From Kalaharituber pfeilii (Eukaryota > Ascomycota > Pezizomycetes > Pezizales > Pezizaceae): a DNA stretch of 64,000 nucleotides. The notes beneath the pieces were generated by a model, which ran no database searches, was not told the DNA's origin, and saw only the letters and a list, made by a program, of their open reading frames with translations. A program made the position numbers and the translations under genes. Below, in pieces: positions 1 to 11,029 of this stretch (position 1 is its first letter; each line of letters starts with the position of its first letter). The stretch lies in the NCBI GenBank assembly GCA_015179045.1, contig WHUZ01000003.1, positions 930,001-994,000 of the forward strand, in the 5' to 3' direction.

Positions 1-1600
1 CGAGTTGGAGGAAGGAAATGAGGGAAAAGAAGAAGTCTCTCCTTCTAAGTACAAAGTAAGCAAGCTTCTTGCGGCACCGGCGGGCGGCGAGTGTGGATGC
101 CAATATCTTATATTTAACAATCATCGGTGGGTTGGAAGGAACCCCTGCAATTTCCGGTGCACGTTGGCGGCGGTGTGGAAATGCTATGGCTTATATTTCT
201 GGCCCCCCTCCCCAATTTGCGAGAGTTAAGAGCTACAGGCGATGTGATGGGAGGCATCCATCATACAGTTGACCGTGAACCAGTGCCACGCATTCCGATC
301 CTACTGATGGTGAATCTTGACCCCTTCCCATTAAGTATCATATGCTATCATATCATAGCTAGCTTCTAGGATGGAGAGGTAATACGCTAGCCACGAGATA
401 TCTATTTCCAGCCTGAAGCGATCCTTGCACGAAGCCGCGCATTCACGGGAGGTGAGTGAGGTGCAGCGGCGATTGTCCGCTCAGCCTGTCCCGCACACAC
501 ATTTGCGTGAGAACATTCCAAAGGCCTTTTCGCATCATACCGCTCTGCATCCAGCTGCAAGCCGCTGCACCTAGCCTTCAGTATTGGCTGGGTGGTAAGA
601 CATGGGGGCAGGGTGCCTTCGGGCGGTGTTGTGGGGGACGCATTAGGGCTGACGCTGCAAAGTCCGAAGATGCTGTTCCCATTTGTCGTCATGATTCTCT
701 GTACCTATGCATAATCAGAACAACAATCTCGTGCCCGGCAAAGCAAGTCTAAATGCTGCATGGCGTCCATGCCGGTGACTCGCCCGTGGGTCACGGGGAT
801 TGGCGGGGTTTGGGGTCAGCGCAGGGACGTAGATGGGGCGCCCGAGCAGCTGGATATGATACTTCTTCCAGTGCCGGGAGTGGGCAGAGCAGGCGCAGGC
901 AGCACGAGGGCGGGGGATGTGCCGTAGCAAAGAAGGGACAAATATAGCAGGGCAAGAGCATCGGCACCATGGTATTCGCCCGGTCGCACAGGAGCTTCTT
1001 GTCTTATTGCTGCAGCCACTCGCTCCCATCTGCTAACCGGGGACATGTACAACGCGGGTGAGCCCCGAGCTTGCGGTCTATCGAGGACGCAAAATCCTCG
1101 CGGCGTGGGGTAGGCGCCCCCCCATTGTGGCATCTTCTCTTGATACATCGCTGTCCGGTGTTTTATGTGCTTCAAAGCACTACATCATACTAGAGAAGTC
1201 TTCTCGGGTGGCTCCAGCTTCTATACGCAGGATGTAAATGGTTTGCCACGCCCTAGAAGTCTGCAACAGAGCTGCTTTGGCTCTACAAGTCGCCTAGATA
1301 ATAGCTGCACTATTCGCTGCCTGCAGTCATCATGATCAGTGATCGGATGATCAAATAGTACATACACGCACTACATTCACAGTTAGACAAAAAGTGTACG
1401 CCACCCCCTCACTATGCAACAATAGGAAAAGCGCGTATTCACTGCAATGACCTTGATGATGCAACAGGAAAAATATTAGTAGATCAAGCCCTTGTAACGA
1501 GACTACCATGACTATCTCATAACCAGAATACCACGATCCAGGAAAAAAATATCAAACTTAACTCCAATACATTAACAAACTTCCAGGTAATGTATACTCA
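1..1600. other. Intergenic, no supported gene
   Basis: Several overlapping open frames of 64-119 codons lie on both strands (for example 402-692 minus and 816-1175 minus). None shows a recognisable domain, a signal peptide or a consistent exon structure. The first 1.2 kb is richer in GC than the following 400 bp. A gene whose body lies left of the window cannot be excluded. Confidence 0.5.
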
Positions 1601-1607
1601 TTCAGTC

Positions 1608-2366
1608 TACCCTTGCTATACCGGACCTCGCTATACTGCTATACCGGATGGCCTCTAGCTGCGACATCCGTTCCCCATCGCCCTTGCTATACTGGACGCC
1701 TTAACAATTTCGGACCGGACAGAAACCTCCAGACAAGAACCATACAAATAATATTTGCTATACCGGACACACTAATACATCTTAGTCTACCCCATTTCAC
1801 ACTTGGCTGCCATCACTGCTGCCACTACTGCTGTACTGCTTTGCTATCGCCGCTGCTACCGCTGCTACCATCACTTGCTACATTGTTGTTCAAGGAATGA
1901 AAACTGAGCACTTCATTGCTTCTTTTTCCATGTACTATTGTTTCCGAGCTCAATTGCTAGCCACTTATCACTTTGTCTTAAAATATCAGATAAAGTAGAT
2001 ACAGCTACTGGTCAGCCATAAATAATAAGTTAGATACTTAGGATATCCAAGTTAAGTTAAAGTACAGTAATCTTACCAATACATCTCAAAAATGTTTACC
2101 AAATTCACTTAACTTTGGCTCTAGTCGACATTTACATAGTTGATGCTTCTCAAGCACGATTTTCTAGATTTGTGAATGACGCATATTGATGTATTTCGTT
2201 GGGTATGGGAATGAGTTGATGTTTTCATTTATTTCCTACTTCAGTAATTATTTAAATCTGAAAACAATTTTCACCCCCTGTCTGCCAAGCATTTTATTCG
2301 ATACCGGAACCTTGCTATACCGGACGAAAAGTGCCAGATTTTAGCGATCCGGTATAGCAAGGGTAG
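1608..2366. mobile_element. Non-autonomous DNA transposon with TACCCTTGCTATACCGGA ends
   Basis: TACCCTTGCTATACCGGA at 1608-1625 is mirrored perfectly by TCCGGTATAGCAAGGGTA at 2349-2366. The match extends outward imperfectly (CAGTC / GATTG), so the true ends may be about 4-5 bp further out. The motif GCTATACCGGAC also recurs inside, near 1637, 1758 and 2311, so subterminal copies are present. The 759 bp contain no transposase frame. Ends of this style are common in fungal pogo/Fot1-type Tc1-mariner elements; that family assignment is inferred. No clean TA duplication is left on the left side. Confidence 0.75.
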
Positions 2367-2515
2367 ATTGTATATTCAAATTTTAAGGGCAAAGGAAATT
2401 AGCTAAACATGCATCAACAGGAGACTACACCAATAGAAGATTATACTAGTACCAGAAACAAGACTTTCAAGAAAAGGCTCAGTTCGCTCAAGATACCCCT
2501 CTAAACTGCCCAACT

Positions 2516-2728
2516 TTGAGCCTCTTACCACTAATACTTAGTATACCAGCGCTTCGCCTTCAGTACTGCTACGACCCGTCATGGCATACTCTCATAGAGT
2601 GCTTTGAAAAGGCCTGGGTGGATCTGATTCCTGCAATCATTCAATGCTTCAGCCAGTGCCAGTTTGATAAGGTCCGCCTTGCATCAAATGAATGTTTGGA
2701 TAATACTCAAATTCGGCTCAAATGAGAC
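2516..2728 (+). pseudogene. Possible pogo/Fot1-type DDE transposase C-terminal relic
   Basis: A single open stretch of about 70 codons contains FEKAWVDLIPAIIQCFSQCQF-like residues (roughly 2608-2670). The pattern aromatic-x-x-AW-x(5)-P-x-x-I-x-x-CF is what the end of the DDE domain of pogo/Fot1 transposases looks like, where a helix 'AW..v...TI.nCf...' follows the catalytic core. Nothing upstream restores the DDE core and there is no start context, so this is at best a fragment. It lies just outside the 1608-2366 element and may belong to an older insertion. The call rests on one short motif. Confidence 0.3.
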
Positions 2729-3308
2729 AATACTCCTGCTATCTTCAATATCTGAGACCTCTTTCTCATTTCTGTATCACTGGAAAGTGAAAGTGCTGAG
2801 AGTGAAGTTCTATGCTCGTTTTTAGACATCTTAACGTCAAGCTATATATTCAAGGAAGGGTTAGAATGATAACTCAATCAATGAACTATAGCAAGCACAT
2901 AACGAATGCTAAAGGTCAATTGGAAAAAGTTCATGGCCATGAAGATGAGTACTCTATGATACAAGTATGTACAGAGATACGACCGGCTGGCCTTTGCAAA
3001 AATGTTTATCCGCTATCAGCGCCTAAATTTCTGTTGTCAGCCCTGCCCTTCGGCTCGCAAATCGATCTAAAGCGTGGAGGTGGCGTGGGCAGAAATAAAA
3101 TAGCCATACCATGCAAGCATTTCCTCTCTCCCCATATCCACAAGCACAACTTCTGCGGGAAGGCATCCTATGCCGCCACGAAACTATTGTATGAGCTACT
3201 CTTATTACCAGCGCGTGAACTAAGTTGAATCGCCGCCGCATGACTATACCGTATGGAATATGTCAACAACCGCAAATGAAGAATCATCTAAGAAACAAGG
3301 ATGTACTA
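2729..3308. other. Intergenic; an unsupported 138-codon open frame
   Basis: A plus-strand open frame at 2812-3228 has no recognisable domain or signal peptide and no splice context around it. I see nothing else here. Confidence 0.4.
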
Positions 3309-4147
3309 GGTTGTTTCAAAAGTATTGGGACACCTGACTTGCATATTATGGGCTGTGCGTAATGCAGTATGCACTATGCTACTTTGGATACCCAGCACTT
3401 GGTAGCCCTTTCAGTTCTCTACCACCACCTTACATCTGCAGTTTTGCAAACAGCAATCAAAGTAGCATATTCATGGCACAGCACTATAACTAGATACATA
3501 ATAGTAGTGCGGATGGCACCCCGGAATAGGTAAAGAAAGTTGTCAAAATAGGTTTGAAACGACAGCTGCCAAAATGACCGTCAAAAAAAAAAGTTTCTGA
3601 AATAACTATCAAAACTCCTACCAACTGTCAAAACGGCTGCTGCTGTTGAAGCGGATCATCCCGCACATCCCGGTTGTTGTATAATACTATGTAGATCATG
3701 ATTAACGCGCGCTTGTTGTCGCTTGTTACTATTTGTTATTTCTGCACTTATATCTAACATGCAACTATATTTTGTATTTACATGTTCGGTTTATTGTATC
3801 TTCACTCATGTATAGAAGTGTGCGATTCCTGCAACTCTTCGCTCAACAGACTTAACGATATCGACCTCAGATTCCTTCGCCTGAATACATATTGCGTGAA
3901 CTCCGTAGGACCTTTATTTTTGATGACTGCATGGCTGTTAAAATAGCTGTTATCATAGCGCAAGTATAAAAATTGTGAAAATGCTTACCGAAATAGAACC
4001 CAAAATAGCAGGTCGCTGTGAGGTCAGCCGTAGCAAAAGTAAGTGGATTGGACTGCTGCTCTCGCTAGCCAATCCAGAAATATACTAGTGTATACCCGGT
4101 ACTGCATAGCGCATGTTATGCATTAGTCAGGTGTCCCAATACCACCT
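3309..4147 (-). mobile_element. Element A copy 1 (mariner-like MITE with internal short-repeat array)
   Basis: The left end reads GGTTGTTTCAAAAGTATTGG followed by GACACCTG. The right end reads CAGGTGTCCCAATACCACCT, its imperfect inverse with the TTTTGAAACG part lost. The interior (about 3540-3660 and 3930-4020) holds AAATGACYGTCAAAA / TAGCTGTTATC-type words, the reverse complement of the GCCATTTTGACA array in copies 2-4, so this copy is in the opposite orientation. No transposase frame is present. A TA dinucleotide precedes the left end, consistent with Tc1/mariner-style insertion. Confidence 0.75.
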
Positions 4148-5035
4148 AGTAGTCCAACCTTCGTTTCCTCCAAATGAAGTGAAGGTATAGTATTATACTT
4201 GTATACCAGCATAAATACCAGAACACCAGGGGGTGCCGACAGGGGTATGGGCTAGGGAACAACGCCAGTTTTTGAATTGAATGTTCAGGAGGTAAATATA
4301 TGAATTACTGTGACTCCATTTGTGTGTCCTCCATCCGCAACAATTTCGGCAGCCATATGTCTAGGCATGCTTTCTAGAAGATAAAGAAAAGTATCTGCAC
4401 TCAGCGAGGCCCACTCCTCACTACAGCTTCCTACAACACACAGACCACTTCTCCACCCCTGCCGACAACCCCTGGTGTTCCGGTATTTATGCTGGTATAC
4501 AAGTACAAGGGGTATCGTTTTCGCAGCAAGCAACATCCCGCATAGTAAAAAATCATAATTATTATTAGAGTCTGACATGAGATTTCACAACAACCTGTGT
4601 TCTCGTGCTCAGACCCTCCTGGCACGCTTAAATAGTTCGCGAATAGAAGAGAGTCTGGTACGAAATATCTCCAAGGTCTAGCTTACTTTGCTCCGGTCCC
4701 GGAGCTGGTTAGCACATGAGATTAAACTAGTGTGGTAGTTTAGTGCAAAGCTATGCAAATGATAGTCAACATATGGAGCTGGTTTCTAAAAGTCATTACG
4801 GAGTTATCTGCTCCGTATAAGCCACGAGAGAGATTAAGATTATCGGAGATGGGATTAGAGCCTTTTAGACCTACGCTGATGAGTTACGACTCACATAATT
4901 CATCTCCAGACATGCAGTGCTTGTTCGGAGCAGAAGTCTATACTAGAGGGATTTTGCAACATGCGGGTAAAGTTGCTAGTAATTATTAAGCAACGTTGCC
5001 GTAGCAACGAAGTGTTTGTGGCACAGTTAAGAGCA
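4148..5035. other. AT-rich intergenic, part of a degenerate inverted repeat
   Basis: No gene is supported. The segment around 4915-4985 (TTTTGCAACATGCGGGTAAA and flanks) is repeated in inverse around 5505-5560. The sequence around 4645-4680 (GAGAGTCTGGTACGAAATAT) has an imperfect inverse near 5590-5630. These suggest an old foldback or transposon of roughly 1 kb, into which the 5036 MITE later inserted. Confidence 0.5.
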
Positions 5036-5153
5036 TATACTCGCTGGTTCGGAAAGTATTGGAACGCTGCATAAAAATATGCAACATTTCAAAAGGCGAA
5101 TAGTGCAGACGCTTTATGCAGCGTTCCAATACTTTTCCAATCAGCGAGTATAC
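5036..5153. mobile_element. 118-bp MITE with near-perfect inverted arms
   Basis: The left arm (5036-5074) starts TATACTCGCTGGTTCGGAAA. The right arm (5113-5153) ends TTTTCCAATCAGCGAGTATA. The two are inverse complements over about 38 bp with only a few mismatches, separated by about 38 bp of unique loop. The outermost bases on both sides are TA, as expected for a Tc1/mariner TA target duplication. The size and lack of coding capacity fit a MITE or snapback element. Confidence 0.85.
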
Positions 5154-6675
5154 AGCTTAATTACCAGCAAGTATACCGGGTAAACCCCCTTTCTGAAGAT
5201 AACTTGGATTTCATACCAAATCATTTTTTTATATTGCGCTTCCGTCTATAGTATGTTTAGACACTCCTCTACTAGTATCATTAGAATCAATAAAAATGGC
5301 TTCTCAAGCAAGTCGTGAAGCAAGAAATGCCAGATAAGCTCCACTTCTTAAGCACTCGAAATGCACCCCCAGTTGTGCCGCAACAAGTCAGATTGAACGC
5401 TAAGGTTGTACCAAGAATTTTACCCAAGCCGCACTCCCAAGTCGCTTGCAAAATCCCTACCTATTGCTGTTACGGTTATTTGTGGGCCTAAATAATCATG
5501 CTTTGTAATTACTCTAGCAACTTTACCCGCATGTTGCAAAATCCCTCTACTATTCAAAAGCTGCTTCGATGCAGAGGTAACCACACTAGATATTGGAGAT
5601 GCGTGGTATGAGACTCTCTTTCTTATACAATTAATTAAACCTCCTAACAGAGTCTAGGTATGAGAACATTTTATCAAGTCCAGTATGTGTTCCATTATGT
5701 AATGGTTTGCACATTGAGTAGTCAAGACAAGCCCAGCTTCTCAACTTGGTCATACTCGAGTACACTTTCCAGAATGGCTTCGGAGATGGTATGTAAATAT
5801 CTGTATTTTCGGAGAGGAATTAATATACTGCGTACTGACCTATTCCTCTACCTATAATCCAAGCATCGCTATAAGATACACTAGCATCTGCGGAGCTCTT
5901 GGCACCCGGAGCCTGAAAGCCCCCAATTTCGGAGACGTTTCTGAAGCAACTTATATAAAATGCGCAGGGATACGTATTGTATTAATTGATCTCTCTTGCT
6001 CTCAACTTCTCTCTTAATTTCAGCATACAACCACGTACAATATGCTCCTAACACCCATATATAAGCTGCTAGTAAATTGGTGCGAGTATGGCGTTGCTAA
6101 TTCCTACAACGAGCGTATCCAGAATTTTCATAGATATCTCATCGCGTGGAATCACCTCATGTGGTATCCACATTCTCGTGGCTCCTTCACACATGACAGC
6201 CTCACGTGATATGCCCCATGATGCTCGTTGCCTAATCTTCAACTGTTTTCTTACCAGACACTCTCTTCCTTTCGCGAATTATATAAGCGTACCAAGAGAG
6301 TCTGGGTGCGAACCTGACGGTATTCACTGTACGTATAATTGCACTTTGTCAACCACGCAAGATAGCTCTAGTAGATAGAAGTTGGAAAATGAGAAATAAA
6401 TATGAAAATATTATCTTACATTGAGTCTGACAAAATCTTCCTTAACTAGCAATAATAAAATTTAACTCCTGAAATTCTCCAACAAACTCCTGATCTTTAA
6501 CAAAAAAGATCCATAAATAGTAGCAAAATCGAAAACACCAAATGCTACCTTTTCCGAAGAAACAGAAAATAATAACAAAGATAAGCTAGAGGTGAGGTAA
6601 GATTTTGTGCATCAAATAAATGATATAAAGAAGAAAAGAAGAACACAGAGCACAGAAAGTTCACAATCTCGAAGA
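5154..6675. other. AT-rich intergenic, no supported gene
   Basis: Only short open frames (65 and 96 codons) without recognisable features. The first part carries the right arm of the inverted repeat described for 4148-5035. The last 270 bp are the 3' flank of the minus-strand gene that ends at 6676 and are rich in A and T. Confidence 0.5.
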
Positions 6676-9544
6676 CTAGGTGTCGCGTTTGGGTAACAGT
6701 CTGGTACCTTCACTATCTGATGCGAAGGTGTATAAACTTTCCTCCTCGTCTGACTGATCGGCATCCACCTGTCTTTGAGAGTCGGTTTGATATCCACTGT
6801 ATCCCGCTTCCAAAACCCCATCCATCCCACCAAGTCCAGCATATACACCTCCTTTCACGATGTCGGTAGTCTCGTGGATTGTCCCAAATGCGCAATGGCC
6901 AGGTTTCCCGCCTTGAGGACTTTCTCGTAATACCCCAAACCTCAGTTTCGTCTGTTCTAGTTCCTGTGGGAATGGATCCGCTCCAAGACAAGCTCCTCGG
7001 CTCAATTTATCCAATGTTGGATTCCTCGTCGTTACCAAAATTCTTGAGAACAGACTATCTGAGACGATCCCGTTGCTTCTCAAAGACAATGCACCAACAA
7101 TCAAAGCACCAACTGTTACCCCAACAACTATGCTATAGCCGACCCATAGATTGGCTCTATGATATTTGAACCTATTTTCATATCGGGAAACCGTGCAAGA
7201 AACCGTTGTATTTGCAGTAATGACCAATATTTGGGAAGACCAAAGCGTGATGATAATGTCCTCGTAGAATTTTTGGACATTGTTTCGAAGATCTGGAACA
7301 GTAGAGGCAGTCATTGGATCAACGAGGTTGGTCATACTAAGTCCGGCAGTGGTAATCGGTATTGTTCTAGGACGGTTGTTTGGGTATTTGATGTGCCCCA
7401 CAAGATAGGCCCTCATAAGTGCTCCAACGGCGTGATATATTGCTGTCAATTTATATCCCTGTTGCCCAGGCCTAACGAATTTCTCTGGATCAGGATGGTT
7501 ATCCCGGCGGAGGTCATATGTTGTGTCCACTACTGGCCTGATATATTCAATATTTTTGGTTTCCACACTCTGCTGCCCGTTGCTGATGGAAATGTTGAAC
7601 GTATAGATGACATGGTAATGTACACAATGGAAAACCTTAGGCTCCAGCTTATGGGTCCAGCGATTCAGGACTTTCCCGTCGACAACATCCTTCCATATGC
7701 TTGTTTCTTCAGTCAATGGAACTGATGTATTGATGGTATAGCCTATCCAGAGCTCTGGCTCATAATGGAAAGTCCCAACAATCCAGTCTGGATCGAGATC
7801 CGACTCATGTGGTTTAAGATTCGGCTTTTCAAAATCCCCTAGAGTGACATTCGAGAGATAGATAAAGTCTCCGCCTGGTGCTAGATCCTCCACGTTCAAA
7901 GGATTTCTTGCACTCAACTCTGAGCTTGGTTCGACGTCATTGCATTTATACCCCGGCCCGTGCATCACCATGATATATGTGCAGTTATAGCCTGGACAAG
8001 GTGTCCACGAAGGTCCTACGTACCCATGATTGAAAATCGACTGAGATACAAGACGTTTGTTGATATAACTTGGCATGTCGTAGGACATATCGGATGTTTG
8101 ATCGTCTGGATCTGTCAAATTGTAGAAGGCAAGTGAATTACCAAAGAACTCAGTAGCTGTTCGGTAATCATAAGCATTCTCAGCCGAGAAGTTCAAGGTA
8201 GGAACCTCACACATGCGATTGAGCGTAATTTGGCTGATTTCAGAGGTGAGAGAAGATGGAGATAGGACTGAAGCAATAGGAATGAGCCTATATGAAACAA
8301 TGGACTTAGTACAACATGCTATCAGCTCTGCAACACATGGTCTTCACCGTACCAAGTGGCCGCAGCCAACAGTGAGGCTAATTTTGCCTGTTTCAGCATT
8401 TGTGGATTTGTAAAGAAAAATGTAGGATCCTCAATCACTCCGAATAAGGCGTCAATGACTTTGATTTTCATTGGGCTTTCTCTCATATCGACCCATATGC
8501 GCTGCCTATCACATTACCAGCAGAAACAGGACTGTAAGTCAGCATTCTTAAACCCATGCTTCATACATGTTGACGTGATGAATGTAAACTCTTGAACTTT
8601 CCACACCCAAAGTTGATACGAATCCTGCTTGCTCACCTATAAGCTAACACCACAGCCCCTACTAAATTGGCCTTAACGAAGAAGGCAAATGCCGTGCCAA
8701 TTCGTACCATTGACAACTGGTTTTCACTTTCTCGCCCATCAAGAGTACTGTAGAAAATGTGGTGCCCCAGAGCCCCAACAAGGCCCGCAATGAACACACC
8801 TGCCATTACGGAGGGCAAGTACCAATGAATACCCCACACTGCAGTCATCTCAGCTCGTTGGTCAATGACCTCATGCGGCTCCAGCTTCATGGTTGCCTTT
8901 TTGGGACCACTTCCTATTATAGGCGACTTAAATGCCGCTTCACCTACAGCAGTGGCAATCCGTTTTCGCCTCTCCTCATAGCCTCCTGGAGAGGACGGGC
9001 CGATGATGTTACTGACATCACTTACACCATCCGAATTGGTCGGCCGATGACTTTTGGTAAACTGCCCGGGCGGCGGCGCATCAGATCTTTTGCTGCCAAA
9101 ATTGATTCTTAATGGGCTCTCCAGTAGGCTATCCAAGTCCGGTGTTCTGCGCTCTGTTTCCCTAAAAGAAACTGAAGGTGGTTGAGGGCTCGAGCTTGAC
9201 GTTACCCTATGCGCCGTACTCGACTCTCCTCCTTCATCACCAGAGCGGGGCACCATATTTCCTTCCTTAAGTAAGTAAGAGCTTCCAGGGTCTAGATGTG
9301 ACTGGTGAGGAAGCCAAAGTTGATCCTCTGGGGAAACCGGCATAGGCGGCGTAAACATGATGCGAGGACTCGTCAATCTTGTAGTGCTTGAGAATCTTTG
9401 GTGTTCCGGACGGCTATCTTCGTCCTCGTGCTCGTCCTCGTGCTCGTCCTCGTCCTCTTCTTCGGCTTTTGCTTTCCCAGAGCGGCGATGCACGTAGTGA
9501 TATTGGTACGGATATGTACCTAGGTCCTTTGAGGGTTTCGACAT
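6676..9544 (-). CDS. Large fungal membrane protein with glycosylated ectodomain (890 aa)
   Basis: Three exons, read from high to low coordinates: 9544-8637, 8505-8353 and 8287-6676. Both introns have GT...AG ends and keep the frame, giving 890 aa. The N-terminal 200 or so residues are polar and disordered, with an acidic run of alternating Glu/Asp/His encoded by a CTCGTC-like microsatellite. They are followed by membrane segments near residues 235-300 (PSVMAGVFIAGLVGALGHHI and a second helix ending VGAVVLAY). A long middle domain has many N-x-S/T sites and Cys residues (WTPCPGYNCTYI), consistent with an extracellular face. A last helix (YSIVVGVTVGALIVGALSL) leads to a cytoplasmic tail. The architecture matches a widespread ascomycete family that databases label 'formylmethionine deformylase-like'; nothing here supports deformylase chemistry. 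Function unknown. Confidence 0.9.
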
Positions 9545-10374
9545 GGTTTTAAATGACTTAATCAGAGAACGTGCAGCTCGCCGGTGAGAGGGCTGGAAGG
9601 AAAAGAAATCGTTTCAGCTCCTGCCTGCTTAAAGCCAGGAGGAAAGCGGCGCAGTATTAACTTTGGGGGCGACGTGCAGGGGGATGATTTCGGAACCAGT
9701 ATGTAGGTAACCAACGTAACCGCGAATCTCCAGAACGGATATCTGAAAGAATTAGGGTATGAAACCACAATTGCAAATTAACATCCAAATGCAATGATAT
9801 TTTCAACAGAAACTTTTGAGGTACAGCTGGTGGGGGCGGGGCGGATTCTCTCTCTCCCACGGCGCAGTGTGTATTGCCCAATAACTATTGCCGAACTTGG
9901 TGTAAGTGCATACTGTACCTACCTGCAATTGAGATACAAGCAGATGTAGTGGCGGTGACAGCTGGGTGTCAGCAGAGCAGCAGGGTCGAAGCAGCCAGCA
10001 TCCCGCCAGTGTTGCTTATATGCATTATGCTGCGTATTGGCGTGTTCGCCGTGGGGGGGGGGGGGGGGCGCTCTTAGGTTATTTACAGCCCGGCCCCGAC
10101 GAGAGCCCTTCCTGGGCCGCCATCAGCAGAGCGACTGCAAGTACTGCCAGCCATCAGCGGTGTAGCGGTAGCGATAGGCCGAGAGCCTGGGCCTTACCTG
10201 TGAAAACTGGCGCAGGATCTGACATGCGACAGCTTCGAGCCTTCTCATGCCAATGTGATATTTAATTAGCAGGCTGGGATATGATGCTATAGCTACTCAA
10301 TGCCTGTCACTCCGACAGCTGCAGCTGCAACGAGGATTCTGCTTATGTGCTCAGTAATGGGCTTGCATGGGCAA
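9545..10374. other. 5' flank of the membrane-protein gene; G-run
   Basis: Upstream region of the minus-strand gene starting at 9544. It includes a homopolymeric G run of about 13 bases near 10056-10068, a likely slippage site. No gene is supported; the short frames at 9874-10265 have no recognisable content. Confidence 0.4.
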
Positions 10375-11029
10375 TACAGGACCCTAGATATAATGAAACT
10401 CTTGATAGTGAAATCTTGGCTATAGTGGAGGAATGGGCGAGATCGGTTGCGCACGCAGCTAAAACGCCCTGGCTATAGTGAAAAGAAGCGCTATAGTGAA
10501 AGTGAAAGACGTTTCAGGACTGATTAATTCAGCTACAGGTAAAGTTTACTTGCTATCATATCGTGAAATACCGGGGGGGCGGCCGCTGTACTGCCTTATG
10601 TAACAGGCTTAGCAGAGTGGTAATTTAATTCAAGATATCTCAATATGTACAAAAAAGAAAAGAAAAAAACTTTTAGTGTATCTGACTGCTGATAATGCCA
10701 TTAGCTCGCCATCGGGATTAGGAAATAATTTGCATAAGTCTTCTGAAGTCATTTCTCTTGGGCATTGTCCCACTTCCTGGCGAGCATGACATATCTTCTA
10801 TTTCTCTAGGCTGGGCATCCAAAGCAGTGTTGAAAAGACATAATATTAGCTGTTTGGTAAGGAACTGAATTCATACTTGAGATCTGAATATCATACACTG
10901 AAAATTTCCGCATTTGACATTTTTTTGCCTACCTTGGGCCAGCACGTGACCCTCACTATAGTGAAAACTGGAGAAAACTGGAGAAAACTGGTCAGATTCT
11001 TGGCCTTCATTATAGCAGGGTGACCTGTA
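10375..11029. mobile_element. Pogo-like non-autonomous DNA transposon, 655 bp
   Basis: The left end TACAGGACCCTAGATATAAT runs on to GAAAC. The right end, read in inverse, is TACAGGTCACCCTGCTATAA running on to TGAAGG. The two are imperfect inverted repeats of about 25 bp, and both begin with TA. CTATAGTGAAA-type words recur inside at about 10473, 10490 and 10956, and GGAGAAAACT is tandemly repeated near 10970. No transposase is encoded. TIRs of the form TACAG..CCC..ATAATGAA are typical of fungal pogo/Fot-like elements, by general knowledge of that group. Confidence 0.7.

Noticed and set aside
402..1175. Overlapping minus-strand frames of 96-119 codons
   Set aside because: No domain, no splice structure, and several frames are open together in GC-rich sequence.
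6676..9544. Peptide deformylase function suggested by the family's database name
   Set aside because: The protein is a membrane protein without deformylase metal-binding motifs that I can see.
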